Below the pieces are notes generated by a model. The model was not told the origin of the DNA. It searched no databases and saw only the letters and a program-made list of their open reading frames with translations. This document shows positions 4,884 through 12,637 of a stretch of DNA of 12,637 bases, piece by piece. Each line of letters begins with the position of its first letter. The first letter of the stretch is position 1. The stretch comes from Sphingomonas sp. (GTDB lineage Bacteria > Pseudomonadota > Alphaproteobacteria > Sphingomonadales > Sphingomonadaceae), in the NCBI GenBank assembly GCA_021154945.1, contig JAJNQF010000139.1:1-12637 (forward strand), read 5' to 3'. The position numbers and the translations under genes were made by a program.

Positions 4884-7391
4884 ATGTCGCTATCTTCGCC
4901 GCGCGCATCATTGCCGCGTTCGTCCTCCGTGCCCGCGTTTCTCGCTTTGTCGTGCGTCGGTGCGTTCGCCACCGCGCCGGCCTATGCCGCCGAAGCCGAC
5001 AAGGTCCCGGCCCCGGTAACCGACGAGCAGCAACGCGATGAAATCCTGGTCAACGGTCAGCGCGAGCGCGATTCCGGGCCCAAGCAGGTCGCGCCGCTGG
5101 TGAACACGCCGCGCTCGGTGATCGTGTTGCCGAAGGAAGTGATCGAACAGACCGGATCGAACAGCCTCGCCGACGCGCTGCGCACCGTGCCCGGCATCAC
5201 CTTCGGCGCGGCCGAGGGCGGCAATCCGATCGGCGATCGTCCCTTCATCCGCGGCTTCGACAGCCAAGGCAGCATCTTCGTCGACGGCGTCCGCGATCTC
5301 GCCTCGCAGACACGCGAAGTGTTCGCGGTGGATTCGGTGCAGATCGTCCGCGGCTCTGATTCGACGCTCGGTGGGCGTGGCTCGGCGGGCGGCACGATCA
5401 ACATCCTGTCGCGCCTGCCGCAGCTCGAGAATTTCGGCTTGGCGAGCGCCAGCTATGGCGAGGCGGACTACAAGCGCGTCACCGGCGACGTGAACCTCAA
5501 GGTCTCCGACACCGCCGCGTTCCGGATCGAGGGGATGTGGCACGACCAGGACGTCGCCGGCCGCGATGCGATCTGGCAGAAGCGCTGGGGCATCGCGCCG
5601 TCGTTCGCGGTCGGGCTCGGCACGCCGACCCGGTTGACCGCGAGCTTCTATCACATGGAGAGCGAGGAACTGCCCGACAGCGGCATCCCGTATCTCTACA
5701 CGATCGCCAACCATCCTGGCACCGGCAACGTCACGACCCAGCCCGCGCTCGGCACCGTTACGACGGCGGGCGGCCAGACCGGATACGTCTCGCGCAAGAA
5801 CTTCTACGGTTTGGCCAACCGCGATTTCCGCGACGCGACCACCAACCAGGCGACGTTGCGCGTCGAGCATGATTTCGGGGGCATCACGCTGCGCAACACC
5901 GCGCGCTACACGCACAGCGACCAGAGCTACATCTTCACGTTGCCCGACGACAGCCAGGGCAATGTCTATGGTACGGCGGCCGTCAATCCAACCAGCGGCG
6001 TCGCTGGCGCGCGCGGCGACGTGCTTACCGGCGGCTATGTCTGGACCCGCGGCAACACGCGCTACGGTTATAGCGAGAGCATCGTCGACCAGACCGACCT
6101 GTACGGCAAGTTCAACACCGGCGGCATCGAGCACAGCTTCTCACTCGGCACCGAAATCTCGTGGGAGAAGACGCGGCGCGGCACGTTCGTGTCGGCGAAT
6201 GGCTCGACGATCTCGCCGCGTTGCAACACCGCGACGATCGCGCGGTCCTATTGCACCAGCCTGTTCGATCCGAACCCGTATGCACCCTGGGTCAACTACA
6301 CGAGCGACACCTCGACCACGCCGACGCCGATCGTGAAGGGCGCGTCCTCGACCGAAACGCAGAACGACGCGAATACCAAGGCGGTCTACGCGTTCGATTC
6401 GATCACGCTGATGCCTTCGCTGATCCTGAACCTGGGTGCACGGTACGACCGGTTCGAGTCCACCATCACGCTGCCGGGCGCGACGCAGACCAAGGTCAAC
6501 CGCGTCGACAATCTGTTCAACTGGCAGGCCGGCCTCGTGTTCAACCCGACGCCGGAAACCAGCCTGTATGCGAGCTATGCGACCGCCGCGACGCCGCCGA
6601 ATAGCCTGCTCGGCGAGGGCCGAGAGGACAATGCGATCACCGCGGCCACGCTCGATCTGCTGAAGCCGCAAAAGACCAAGTCGTACGAGGTCGGCGCCAA
6701 GGCAAGCCTGTTCGGCGAAAAGCTCCAGCTCGGCGCGGCAGCGTTCCAGACCGAAATCTCCAACGCGCGCGTGCTCGACGACAATAATACCGCGTCGTTC
6801 ATCGGCGAAACGCGGATCCGCGGTTTCGAGTTCAACGTCAGCGGCACGATCTTGCCTGGGTGGACCGTGTTCGGCGGGTTCACGCATCTCGATCCGAAGA
6901 TCATCGACGGCGGCTTCACGACGCTGACCGCCGCCGCGATCACCACGACCGCGAACGGTGTCACGACGGTCGTCCAGCCAGCGCGGACGATCGGCGTCGT
7001 GTCGGTCAACACCGGCAAGCAGGTCCCGCAGACCGCCAGGAACAGCTTCACCGCGACGACCAACGTCACCGTGACCAAGCGGCTCCAGATCGGTGGCACG
7101 GCGCTGTATATGGACGAGCAGATCGGTGGTTACGCGGACAACCGCACCGCGACGCAGACCGCCGCGGGTGTGGTCACGGTCAACGCCGCGACCAAAACCC
7201 TGACGCGCAGCATCCCCGATTACTGGCGCTTCGATGCGCGTGCGAGCTACAAGTTGACCGACAACATCGACCTCAGCGTCAACGCGCAGAACGTCACGAA
7301 CAAGACCTATTTCTCGCAGACCTATACCAGCCACTTTGCGTCGATCGCTGCCGGCCGTACGGTGTTCGGCACGGTGAACCTGCGTTTTTGA
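4884..7391 (+). CDS. TonB-dependent catecholate-type siderophore receptor (PiuA/Fiu-like)
   Basis: 835-residue outer-membrane receptor that imports ferric siderophores using TonB-ExbBD energy. It begins with a Sec signal peptide with likely cleavage after Ala35 (PAYA-AEAD). A TonB-box-like DEILVNGQ (52-59) comes next, then a plug domain (about 68-178: NTPRSVIVLPKEVIEQ, FIRGFDSQGSIFVDGVRD, VQIVRGSDS, GGTINILSR). A 22-strand beta-barrel ends in the terminal Phe of VNLRF, as outer-membrane porins and receptors do. Cys447 and Cys457 could form an extracellular-loop disulfide, as seen in this subgroup. ATG 4884 is chosen over the TTG at 4878 because AAAGGGG (4870-4876) is seven bases from the ATG but only one from the TTG. 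The genes behind it (Sel1 protein and PKHD hydroxylase) fit the piu locus of pseudomonads. The exact ligand is not determinable. Confidence 0.9.
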   Translation: MSLSSPRASLPRSSSVPAFLALSCVGAFATAPAYAAEADKVPAPVTDEQQRDEILVNGQRERDSGPKQVAPLVNTPRSVIVLPKEVIEQTGSNSLADALRTVPGITFGAAEGGNPIGDRPFIRGFDSQGSIFVDGVRDLASQTREVFAVDSVQIVRGSDSTLGGRGSAGGTINILSRLPQLENFGLASASYGEADYKRVTGDVNLKVSDTAAFRIEGMWHDQDVAGRDAIWQKRWGIAPSFAVGLGTPTRLTASFYHMESEELPDSGIPYLYTIANHPGTGNVTTQPALGTVTTAGGQTGYVSRKNFYGLANRDFRDATTNQATLRVEHDFGGITLRNTARYTHSDQSYIFTLPDDSQGNVYGTAAVNPTSGVAGARGDVLTGGYVWTRGNTRYGYSESIVDQTDLYGKFNTGGIEHSFSLGTEISWEKTRRGTFVSANGSTISPRCNTATIARSYCTSLFDPNPYAPWVNYTSDTSTTPTPIVKGASSTETQNDANTKAVYAFDSITLMPSLILNLGARYDRFESTITLPGATQTKVNRVDNLFNWQAGLVFNPTPETSLYASYATAATPPNSLLGEGREDNAITAATLDLLKPQKTKSYEVGAKASLFGEKLQLGAAAFQTEISNARVLDDNNTASFIGETRIRGFEFNVSGTILPGWTVFGGFTHLDPKIIDGGFTTLTAAAITTTANGVTTVVQPARTIGVVSVNTGKQVPQTARNSFTATTNVTVTKRLQIGGTALYMDEQIGGYADNRTATQTAAGVVTVNAATKTLTRSIPDYWRFDARASYKLTDNIDLSVNAQNVTNKTYFSQTYTSHFASIAAGRTVFGTVNLRF

Positions 7392-7398
7392 GGACGGC

Positions 7399-8145
7399 AT
7401 GACGGCGATCGATACCCTCACGCCCGACGCCATCGCCGCGCGCCTCTCCAGACGTCCGGAGGAGCGCGCGGCGTTCGTGCGCGAGGCCGCGGACGCCGGC
7501 GTCGCCGAGGCGCAGGCGGTGTACGGGCAGATGCTGCTCGACGGCACCGGCGTCGCGGCGGAGCGGCAAGCGGCGCTCGGCTGGTTCGTGAAGGCCGCGG
7601 CGCAGCATCACGTAATGGCGCTGAACATGGTCGGGCGTTGCTATGATCTCGGCTGGGGCACGGCGGTCGACAAGGCGCGCGCGGCCGAATGCTACCGGAT
7701 CGCGGCGGAGCGCGGGCTGGACTGGGCGATGTATAATTACGCGACGCTGCTCGCGCTGGGCGAGGGCGTTGCCGAGGACAAGCCGGCGGCGCTGGCGTTG
7801 CTGGAGAAGGTCGCGGCGATGGACTCGGGGCTCGCCAGTGCGAAGGCGATCAACTTCGTCGGCAGTTTTGCGGAGGACGGCTGGGCTTGCGAGCGCGACC
7901 TCGCGCGCGCCGCGGCATGCTATGCGACCGCGGCGGAGGGCGGCGATTTCCGCGGCTGCTTCAATCACGCGCGGATGCTCGGCGCGGCGGGGGAGATCGA
8001 GATGGCGTTGGCGTGGCTGAAACAGGCAGGCGCACGTGGCAACGTGGCGTTCCTGGCCAAGGCCGAAGCATGGCTCGCGGCAAGCGATATTCCGGCGTTC
8101 CGGACCGCCGGCGTGGCGGCATTGCGCGAGGGGGCGGCATGCTGA
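7399..8145 (+). CDS. Sel1-like tetratricopeptide repeat protein
   Basis: 248-residue alpha-solenoid protein with about five Sel1-like repeats of 36 residues: AEAQAVYGQMLLDGTGV, ALNMVGRCYDLGWGTAVD, WAMYNYATLLALGEGVAED, AINFVGSFAEDGWACERD and GCFNHARMLGAAGEIEMA. There is no signal peptide or membrane segment, so it should be cytoplasmic and act as a protein-binding scaffold. ATG with GAGGA seven bases upstream follows the receptor stop by seven bases, and its last seven bases overlap the hydroxylase start. A Sel1 protein in this position beside the receptor and hydroxylase is also what I recall from piu loci of pseudomonads, which argues for a shared but uncharacterised role in siderophore uptake. 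Confidence 0.88.
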   Translation: MTAIDTLTPDAIAARLSRRPEERAAFVREAADAGVAEAQAVYGQMLLDGTGVAAERQAALGWFVKAAAQHHVMALNMVGRCYDLGWGTAVDKARAAECYRIAAERGLDWAMYNYATLLALGEGVAEDKPAALALLEKVAAMDSGLASAKAINFVGSFAEDGWACERDLARAAACYATAAEGGDFRGCFNHARMLGAAGEIEMALAWLKQAGARGNVAFLAKAEAWLAASDIPAFRTAGVAALREGAAC

Positions 8146-8822
8146 TCGTCATCCCCGACGTGCTTGAGGCAGCGGACGTGGTGCGGGTGCGGAGCATCAT
8201 CGATGCGGCCGAGTGGATCGACGGCAACGCGACCTCCGGCCAGCAATCCGCGCTCGCCAAGCGCAACGAGCAACTGCCCGAGGATTCCGCCGCCGCACGC
8301 GAAGCCGGGGGCATCATCCTCGACGCACTCGGCCGCTCCGCGCTGTTCGTCGCCGCCGCGTTGCCGCTCAAAGTCTTCCCGCCGCTGTTCAACCGCTATG
8401 CCGGTGGTCAGGATTTCGGGCTGCACGTCGACACCGCCATCCGCATCAAGCGCGGCTCCGACTTCCGCATCCGCAGCGACCTGTCGGCGACGCTCTTCCT
8501 CGCCGATCCCGAAACCTACGACGGCGGCGAGCTCGTGATCGAGGATCAGTTCGGCCCGCAATCGGTCAAGCTGCCCGCCGGCCATATGGTGGTGTATCCC
8601 GCCTCCAGCCTGCACCGCGTCGCGCCGGTCACGCGCGGCGTGCGGGTCGCGTCGTTCTTCTGGTTGCAGTCGATGGTCCGCGACGACGGTGCGCGGCGGA
8701 TCCTGTTCGATCTCGACCAGGGCGTGCAGGCGGTCGCGGCCGCGCAAGGGCAGGGCGATCCGGCGACCGTGCGGCTGACCGGCGTGTACCACAATCTGCT
8801 GCGCCGCTGGGCCGACGCCTGA
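8139..8822 (+). CDS. piuC: PKHD-type Fe(II)/2-oxoglutarate-dependent hydroxylase (PiuC/YbiX family)
   Basis: 227 residues, the standard length for PKHD-type hydroxylases. The iron triad is His96-x-Asp98 (LHVDTAI) with His159 (SLHRVAP), and Arg169 (GVRVASFFW) should bind the 2-oxoglutarate carboxylate. Other family landmarks are FNRYAGGQDFG before the triad, LFLADPETYDGGELVI, and the C-terminal YHNLLRRW. The enzyme couples 2-oxoglutarate decarboxylation to hydroxylation, but the substrate is not established in the family. E. coli ybiX and Pseudomonas piuC sit next to a catecholate receptor as here, so maturation or release of an imported siderophore is a fair inference. The start ATG is inside the Sel1 gene with GAGGGGG four bases upstream; overlap suggests translational coupling. 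Expression should follow the Fur-controlled receptor promoter. Confidence 0.92.
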   Translation: MLIVIPDVLEAADVVRVRSIIDAAEWIDGNATSGQQSALAKRNEQLPEDSAAAREAGGIILDALGRSALFVAAALPLKVFPPLFNRYAGGQDFGLHVDTAIRIKRGSDFRIRSDLSATLFLADPETYDGGELVIEDQFGPQSVKLPAGHMVVYPASSLHRVAPVTRGVRVASFFWLQSMVRDDGARRILFDLDQGVQAVAAAQGQGDPATVRLTGVYHNLLRRWADA

Positions 8823-8893
8823 CGTTCGCTTCGTTCCGCCCGTACCCCACCACGCCGCAGGCCATTTCGCTTCCGTTTCGGCCCCCGGATGCC

Positions 8894-8899
8894 TATATG
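8894..8899 (+). promoter_or_regulatory. Candidate -10 of gyrB (TATATG), implying a leaderless mRNA
   Basis: TATATG lies six bases before the ATG at 8906. TTCCGT (8871-8876) sits 17 bases further up as a weak -35. No Shine-Dalgarno sequence precedes the ATG. If this hexamer is the -10, transcription starts on or next to the A of the start codon. Confidence 0.35.
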
Positions 8900-8905
8900 C
8901 TGGGC

Positions 8906-11437
8906 ATGGCATCCAACCCTGAATCCAATAATCCCAACCTCCCGAACATGGGCGATTACGGCGCCGACTCGATCAAGGTCCTCAAGGGCCTCGACGCGGT
9001 GCGCAAGCGTCCCGGCATGTACATCGGCGACACCGACGACGGTTCGGGCCTCCACCACATGGTGTTCGAGGTCAGCGACAACGCGATCGACGAGGCGCTT
9101 GCCGGGCATTGCGACCGCATCGACATCGTCCTCAATGCCGACGGCTCGGTCAGCGTCACCGACAACGGTCGCGGCATTCCGACCGGGATTCATACGGAAG
9201 AGGGCGTGTCGGCAGCCGAGGTCATCATGACCCAGCTCCACGCCGGCGGTAAGTTCGAGAACACCTCGGACGAGAACGCGTACAAGGTCTCGGGCGGCCT
9301 GCACGGCGTCGGCGTCTCGGTCGTCAACGCGCTCAGCGAATGGCTCGACCTGACGATCTGGCGCAACGGCGAGGAGCATTACATGCGCTTCGCGTTCGGC
9401 GATGCGGTCGCGCCATTGAAGGTTGTCGGCCCCGCAACGGACGGCCAGAAGGGCACGCGCGTCACCTTCTTCCCGTCGCCCGCCACTTTCAAGATCACCG
9501 ATTTCGACTTCGACAAGCTCGAACACCGCTACCGCGAGCTTGCCTTCCTGAACTCGGGCGTCCGCCTGTTCCTCACCGACGCGCGGCACGAGGAGCTGAA
9601 GACGGTCGAGCTCTATTACGAGGGCGGGATCGCCGCGTTCGTGAAGTATCTCGATCGCGCCAAAATGCCGTTGATGCCCGAGCCGGTCGCGATCAGCGGC
9701 ACCCGCGACGACGTCACGATGGACGTCGCGCTCCAGTGGAACGACTCGTATTACGAGAACGTCCTCGCCTTCACGAACAACATCCCGCAGCGCGACGGCG
9801 GCACGCACATGGCCGCGTTCCGCGCCGCGCTGACCCGCACGCTCAACAACTACGCCGAAAAATCCGGCATGTTGAAGAAGGAGAAGGTCCAGCTCACCGG
9901 CGAGGACATGCGCGAGGGGCTCACCGCGATCGTCTCGGTCAAGCTGCCCGATCCGAAATTCAGCAGCCAGACCAAGGACAAGCTCGTCTCGTCCGAAGTC
10001 CGCCAGCCGCTCGAATCGCTGATGGCCGACAAGATGGCCGAATGGCTCGAGGAAAACCCGGCGCACGGCAAGGCGATCGTCGCCAAGATCATCGACGCCG
10101 CCGCCGCCCGCGAAGCCGCCAAGCGCGCCCGCGAACTGACGCGTCGCAAGGGCGTGATGGACATCGCCTCGCTCCCCGGCAAGCTCGCCGACTGCCAGGA
10201 GCGCGATCCCGCCAAGTCCGAACTGTTCCTGGTCGAGGGTGACTCGGCAGGCGGTTCGGCGAAGCAGGGCCGCGACCGCCATTTCCAGGCGATCCTCCCG
10301 TTGCGCGGCAAGATCCTCAACACCGAGCGCGCTCGCGAGGACCGCATGCTGTCGAGCCGCGAGATCGGCACACTCATCACCGCGATGGGCACCGGCATCC
10401 GCGACGACTTCAACGCAGACAAGCTGCGCTACCACAAGATCGTCATCATGACCGACGCAGACGTCGACGGCGCGCACATCCGCACGCTGCTGCTGACGTT
10501 GTTCTACCGTCACATGCCCAAGATCATCGAGGGCGGGTACCTCTACATCGCCCAGCCGCCGCTCTACAAAGCGACCAAGGGCCGGTCCGAGGTCTACCTC
10601 AAGGACGATGCGGCGCTCGACGAATATCTGGTCGATGCGGGCGTCAATACGATGGTGCTCGACGGCCCCGGCGGCGGTCGCTCGGGCCGCGACCTCAAGG
10701 ATCTGGTCGATCACGCGCGCCGGATGCGGACGCTGATGCGCTACGTTCCCAAGCGCTACGACGCCGGGATGATCGAGGCATTGGCTCTCGGCGGCGTGTT
10801 CGATCCCGAGGCGTCGGTCGAGGACCGGACCTCGCGTCTGGAGATCGTCACCCGTCGTCTCGAACTCGACGACGGCGACGCCCGCTGGACCGCGGTGCTG
10901 ACCGAAGACGGCGGCATCCACTTCCAGCGTGCGTGGCGCGGCGTCACCGATCACCACATCATCGAGGCCAGCTTCCTGGTGTCCGCCGAGGCGCGCAAGC
11001 TCCACGCGCTGTCGGGCGAGCATGCCGAAAGCTATGCGCAGACCTCGAACCTGGTCCCCGCTAGCAAGGCCGCGCAGGCCGAAGAGCCCGAGGCCGAAGA
11101 GGGTGTGGAGGCTGGTGCCGGCGTGATCGGCTCCGTCACCGCCGTCGCCGCACGCGGCTCGACCCAGGTCTCGCGCCCAAGCCATCTGCTCGACGCGATT
11201 CTGACCGCCGGCCGCAAGGGTCTCGCGATCCAGCGTTACAAGGGTCTCGGCGAGATGAACGCGGAGCAGCTCTGGGAAACCACGCTCGACCCGTCGGTCC
11301 GCTCGATGCTCCGCGTCACCGCGGTAAACGCCGAGAGCGCGAACGAGATCTTCACCCAGCTAATGGGCGAAGTCGTCGAACCGCGCCGCGAGTTCATCCA
11401 GGACAACGCGCTCAACGTCGCCAATCTCGACGTCTGA
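8906..11437 (+). CDS. gyrB: DNA gyrase subunit B
   Basis: 843-residue ATPase subunit of the GyrA2B2 topoisomerase that introduces negative supercoils. The GHKL domain has Glu55 (general base), Asp58-Asn59 in FEVSDNAIDEA, Asp86 in DNGRGIP and GGLHGVGVSVVNALS. The TOPRIM domain has Glu444 in LVEGDSAGGSAKQGR and the metal aspartates 517, 519 and 521 in MTDADVDGAHIRTLLL. QRYKGLGEMN is near the C-terminus. An insert between TOPRIM and the tail, as in Gram-negative GyrB, carries an Ala/Glu-rich linker (EEPEAEEGVEAGAG, about 730-743). At the position of E. coli Lys447 the protein has Arg467 (LPLRGKILN). Start: ATG 8906 (MASNPES); ATG 8897 is in frame but would encode three extra residues overlapping the putative -10. 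The gene is 83 bases from the piu operon and read separately. Confidence 0.97.
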   Translation: MASNPESNNPNLPNMGDYGADSIKVLKGLDAVRKRPGMYIGDTDDGSGLHHMVFEVSDNAIDEALAGHCDRIDIVLNADGSVSVTDNGRGIPTGIHTEEGVSAAEVIMTQLHAGGKFENTSDENAYKVSGGLHGVGVSVVNALSEWLDLTIWRNGEEHYMRFAFGDAVAPLKVVGPATDGQKGTRVTFFPSPATFKITDFDFDKLEHRYRELAFLNSGVRLFLTDARHEELKTVELYYEGGIAAFVKYLDRAKMPLMPEPVAISGTRDDVTMDVALQWNDSYYENVLAFTNNIPQRDGGTHMAAFRAALTRTLNNYAEKSGMLKKEKVQLTGEDMREGLTAIVSVKLPDPKFSSQTKDKLVSSEVRQPLESLMADKMAEWLEENPAHGKAIVAKIIDAAAAREAAKRARELTRRKGVMDIASLPGKLADCQERDPAKSELFLVEGDSAGGSAKQGRDRHFQAILPLRGKILNTERAREDRMLSSREIGTLITAMGTGIRDDFNADKLRYHKIVIMTDADVDGAHIRTLLLTLFYRHMPKIIEGGYLYIAQPPLYKATKGRSEVYLKDDAALDEYLVDAGVNTMVLDGPGGGRSGRDLKDLVDHARRMRTLMRYVPKRYDAGMIEALALGGVFDPEASVEDRTSRLEIVTRRLELDDGDARWTAVLTEDGGIHFQRAWRGVTDHHIIEASFLVSAEARKLHALSGEHAESYAQTSNLVPASKAAQAEEPEAEEGVEAGAGVIGSVTAVAARGSTQVSRPSHLLDAILTAGRKGLAIQRYKGLGEMNAEQLWETTLDPSVRSMLRVTAVNAESANEIFTQLMGEVVEPRREFIQDNALNVANLDV

Positions 11438-11444
11438 GTTTCGA

Positions 11445-11476
11445 CCGTCAGCGCCGGTCTGGCCGTGCGCTGGCGG
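11445..11476. terminator. Hairpin between convergent gyrB and alkB
   Basis: CCGTCAGCGC (11445-11454) pairs with GCGCTGGCGG (11467-11476) over ten positions with one G-T pair, and the 12-base loop can add CGG/CCG. It starts eight bases after the gyrB stop and includes the alkB stop codon. Neither side has a T-run, so intrinsic termination is doubtful; it may instead protect the 3' ends of both messages. Confidence 0.3.
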
Positions 11477-12035
11477 TGAAGCTGCGGAAGGTGATCGACC
11501 AGCGAGTCACCTCCATCTCGGCGATGCTGTGCTCCCAGTCATGCCGCGCCTCGCCGCTGAGATGATAGACGGAGCGCGGCGGCAAGGGCACGGCAACGCG
11601 GTCGAAACCGCCCGGCTTGCGCCGCCGGAATCGCATCGTCGCCGGCACGCCGAGCGAAACGCCGACGACATGCTCGAACACCGGCCGGTCGCGGTGCCAG
11701 CCGATCCCCGCCCCCGGATCGTACCGGATCAGCAAAGCCTGGACGAGCGCCTCCTCCGGCAGTTGCGCAAACGCGGCGGCGCGCTGGCGGATCGGCAGCA
11801 GCCAGTCGGGCAACGGATCGGTGGCGCCGAACTGGCTCGTGTCGAAATCATAATGCCAGCCGAACGACCTGGTCAGCCGCTTGCCCAGCCAACCTTGGAA
11901 CTGGAACGGCGCCAGATCCTGTTCGTCGATCCGGGCGATCAGCATCGCCTCCTCGTCCCGGTCGATCAATGCGTCGCGGTACGCGAGTCCGGGGAGGAGT
12001 GGTGTGCCGAAAAGATCCGCGGTCGGGTTTGTCAT
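11448..12035 (-). CDS. alkB: AlkB-type 2-oxoglutarate/Fe(II)-dependent dioxygenase
   Basis: 195-residue repair dioxygenase that oxidatively removes methyl and larger adducts from base nitrogens (1-methyladenine, 3-methylcytosine) in DNA or RNA. Numbered from the chosen start, the iron ligands are His114-x-Asp116 (GWHRDRP) and His169 (WEHSI). The 2-oxoglutarate/substrate arginines are Arg178 and Arg184 in the RWSITFR motif, equal to the R-x5-R of E. coli AlkB. Other core segments are FQFQGWLGKRLTRSFGWHYDF and LIRYDPGAGIGWHRD. The ATG at 12035 (MTNPTADLFG) is preferred because family members start near DLFG. ATG 12044 and ATG 12065 are also in frame, and no clear ribosome-binding site separates them. 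It is convergent with gyrB (ten bases) and divergent from the thioredoxin-fold gene. Which AlkB subgroup it belongs to is not clear. Confidence 0.9.
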   Translation of the reverse strand: MTNPTADLFGTPLLPGLAYRDALIDRDEEAMLIARIDEQDLAPFQFQGWLGKRLTRSFGWHYDFDTSQFGATDPLPDWLLPIRQRAAAFAQLPEEALVQALLIRYDPGAGIGWHRDRPVFEHVVGVSLGVPATMRFRRRKPGGFDRVAVPLPPRSVYHLSGEARHDWEHSIAEMEVTRWSITFRSFTASARPDRR

Positions 12036-12133
12036 CGACGGCATGTAGGAACGCGACGCACCCATCCGAAAGCCCCGCGGTTGCCGACCCAGCCGCTGCC
12101 ATCTACGGCGAAGCGCGCATCTCGGAGACTGCC

Positions 12134-12637
12134 ATGACCGCCCATCTCAAGATCGATTTCGTGTCGGACATCGCCTGCCCGTGGTGCATCATCGGCCTGC
12201 GCGCGCTGGAGGACGCCGTGGCCCGCGCGGCGGATGTGCTCGATGTCGAGATCGTCTTCCAGCCGTTCGAGCTCAATCCGGCGATGCCGGCCGGTGGCCA
12301 GAACATCGGCGAGCATATCGCGGAGAAATACGGGTCCACCCGCGAGCAGTCGGCGGCCAATCGCGCGATGATCGTCGAGCGTGCACGCGACCTCGGCTTC
12401 ACGATGGCGATGACCGACGCAAGCCGGATCTACAACACGTTCGACGCGCACCGCCTGTTGCACTGGGCGCAGATCGAAGGAGGGCAGGCTGCGCTCAAGC
12501 ACGCGCTGTTCACGGCCAATTTCACCGACAATGCCGACCCTGGCGATCACCGCGTCCTGGTCGATGCCGCGACACAGGCCGGGCTCGATCCGGTTGCCGC
12601 CGAAGAGGTGCTGCAGTCGGGACGCTATACAGACGAA
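12134..12637 (+). CDS. DsbA/FrnE-family thioredoxin-fold oxidoreductase (3' end cut by window edge)
   Basis: 168 codons of a FrnE-type protein disulfide oxidoreductase (DsbA family, 2-hydroxychromene-2-carboxylate isomerase-like fold). KIDFVSDIACPWCIIG (6-21) holds the redox motif Cys15-Pro-Trp-Cys18. It is followed by FQPFELNPAMP (45-55), a segment matching the DsbA-like helical insertion, and TDASRIYNTFDAHRLLHWA (98-116), typical of FrnE. There is no signal peptide, so it acts in the cytoplasm, unlike periplasmic DsbA. ATG at 12134 follows GGAG (12124-12127). Members are linked to oxidative-stress tolerance or polyketide biosynthesis elsewhere; the substrate here is unknown. The 98-base divergent spacer to alkB shows no clear promoter motifs. 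Confidence 0.88.
   Translation, partial: MTAHLKIDFVSDIACPWCIIGLRALEDAVARAADVLDVEIVFQPFELNPAMPAGGQNIGEHIAEKYGSTREQSAANRAMIVERARDLGFTMAMTDASRIYNTFDAHRLLHWAQIEGGQAALKHALFTANFTDNADPGDHRVLVDAATQAGLDPVAAEEVLQSGRYTDE

Noticed and set aside
6141..7547. 468-codon minus-strand open frame opposite the receptor
   Set aside because: It is a reverse-frame artefact of GC-rich codon use; it spans the end of one real gene and the start of the next.
8213..8905. In-frame N-terminal extension of gyrB
   Set aside because: The extension is the out-of-frame reading of piuC; GyrB homology begins at about GDYGADSIKVL, shortly after the ATG at 8906.
10292..10312. Quinolone-resistance substitution at GyrB Arg467 (E. 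coli Lys447 position)
   Set aside because: Arg is a conservative change that I recall as common in alphaproteobacterial GyrB; the reported resistance change at this site is to Glu. No resistance claim is justified.
8546..11185. Long open frame of 879 codons on the minus strand across gyrB
   Set aside because: It is antisense to a perfectly conserved gyrB, has Leu/Arg/Val/Asp-rich composition typical of the reverse frame of GC-rich genes, and shows no recognisable domain.

Overview
The window is GC-rich, densely coded chromosomal DNA. It looks like an alphaproteobacterium, most likely a sphingomonad (Sphingomonas or a close relative). The reasons are the CobS/CobT type, the gyrase B sequence, an Asp/Arg/Ala-rich proteome, frequent GTG/TTG starts, and a palindromic intergenic repeat of the kind scattered through sphingomonad genomes. 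The genus is inferred from recognised protein families, not from a search.

Layout. (1) Bases 1-759, minus strand: a BolA-family gene overlaps by one base with a glutathione S-transferase gene that runs off the left edge. (2) Bases 798-4810, plus strand: a small J-domain protein, an intergenic palindrome, then cobS and cobT (AAA+ and vWA subunits of a CobNST-type cobaltochelatase) and a small ribbon-helix-helix protein. No cobN or other cob gene is visible. (3) Bases 4807-8822, plus strand: an iron-uptake operon of the piu type. It has a promoter region carrying two Fur-box-like sites in mirror orientation, a catecholate-type TonB-dependent siderophore receptor, a Sel1-repeat protein, and a PKHD-type Fe(II)/2-oxoglutarate hydroxylase (PiuC/YbiX). 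(4) Bases 8906-11437: gyrB, complete. (5) Convergent to it, an alkB-type DNA/RNA demethylase gene, then divergently a DsbA/FrnE-type thioredoxin-fold oxidoreductase truncated by the right edge.

How they work together. Only the receptor-Sel1-hydroxylase set is clearly one physiological unit: iron-regulated siderophore uptake. CobS and CobT form one ATP-driven complex. The neighbouring J-domain protein, BolA and GST suggest a link between metal or Fe-S handling, glutathione and chaperone function, but this is neighbourhood inference only. gyrB is housekeeping and closes a conserved-looking block.

The points most worth a second look are: the divergent bolA/J-protein spacer with a symmetric CTATATAG; the similar TATAT-N6/7-ATG arrangement at gyrB, suggesting leaderless transcripts; the mirrored Fur-like boxes around a TTGACA; the cloverleaf-forming repeat before cobS with a decayed copy beside it; and a J-domain protein with a Cys/His cluster next to CobST. 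I see no CRISPR array, tRNA, rRNA, insertion sequence, phage gene or defence system.
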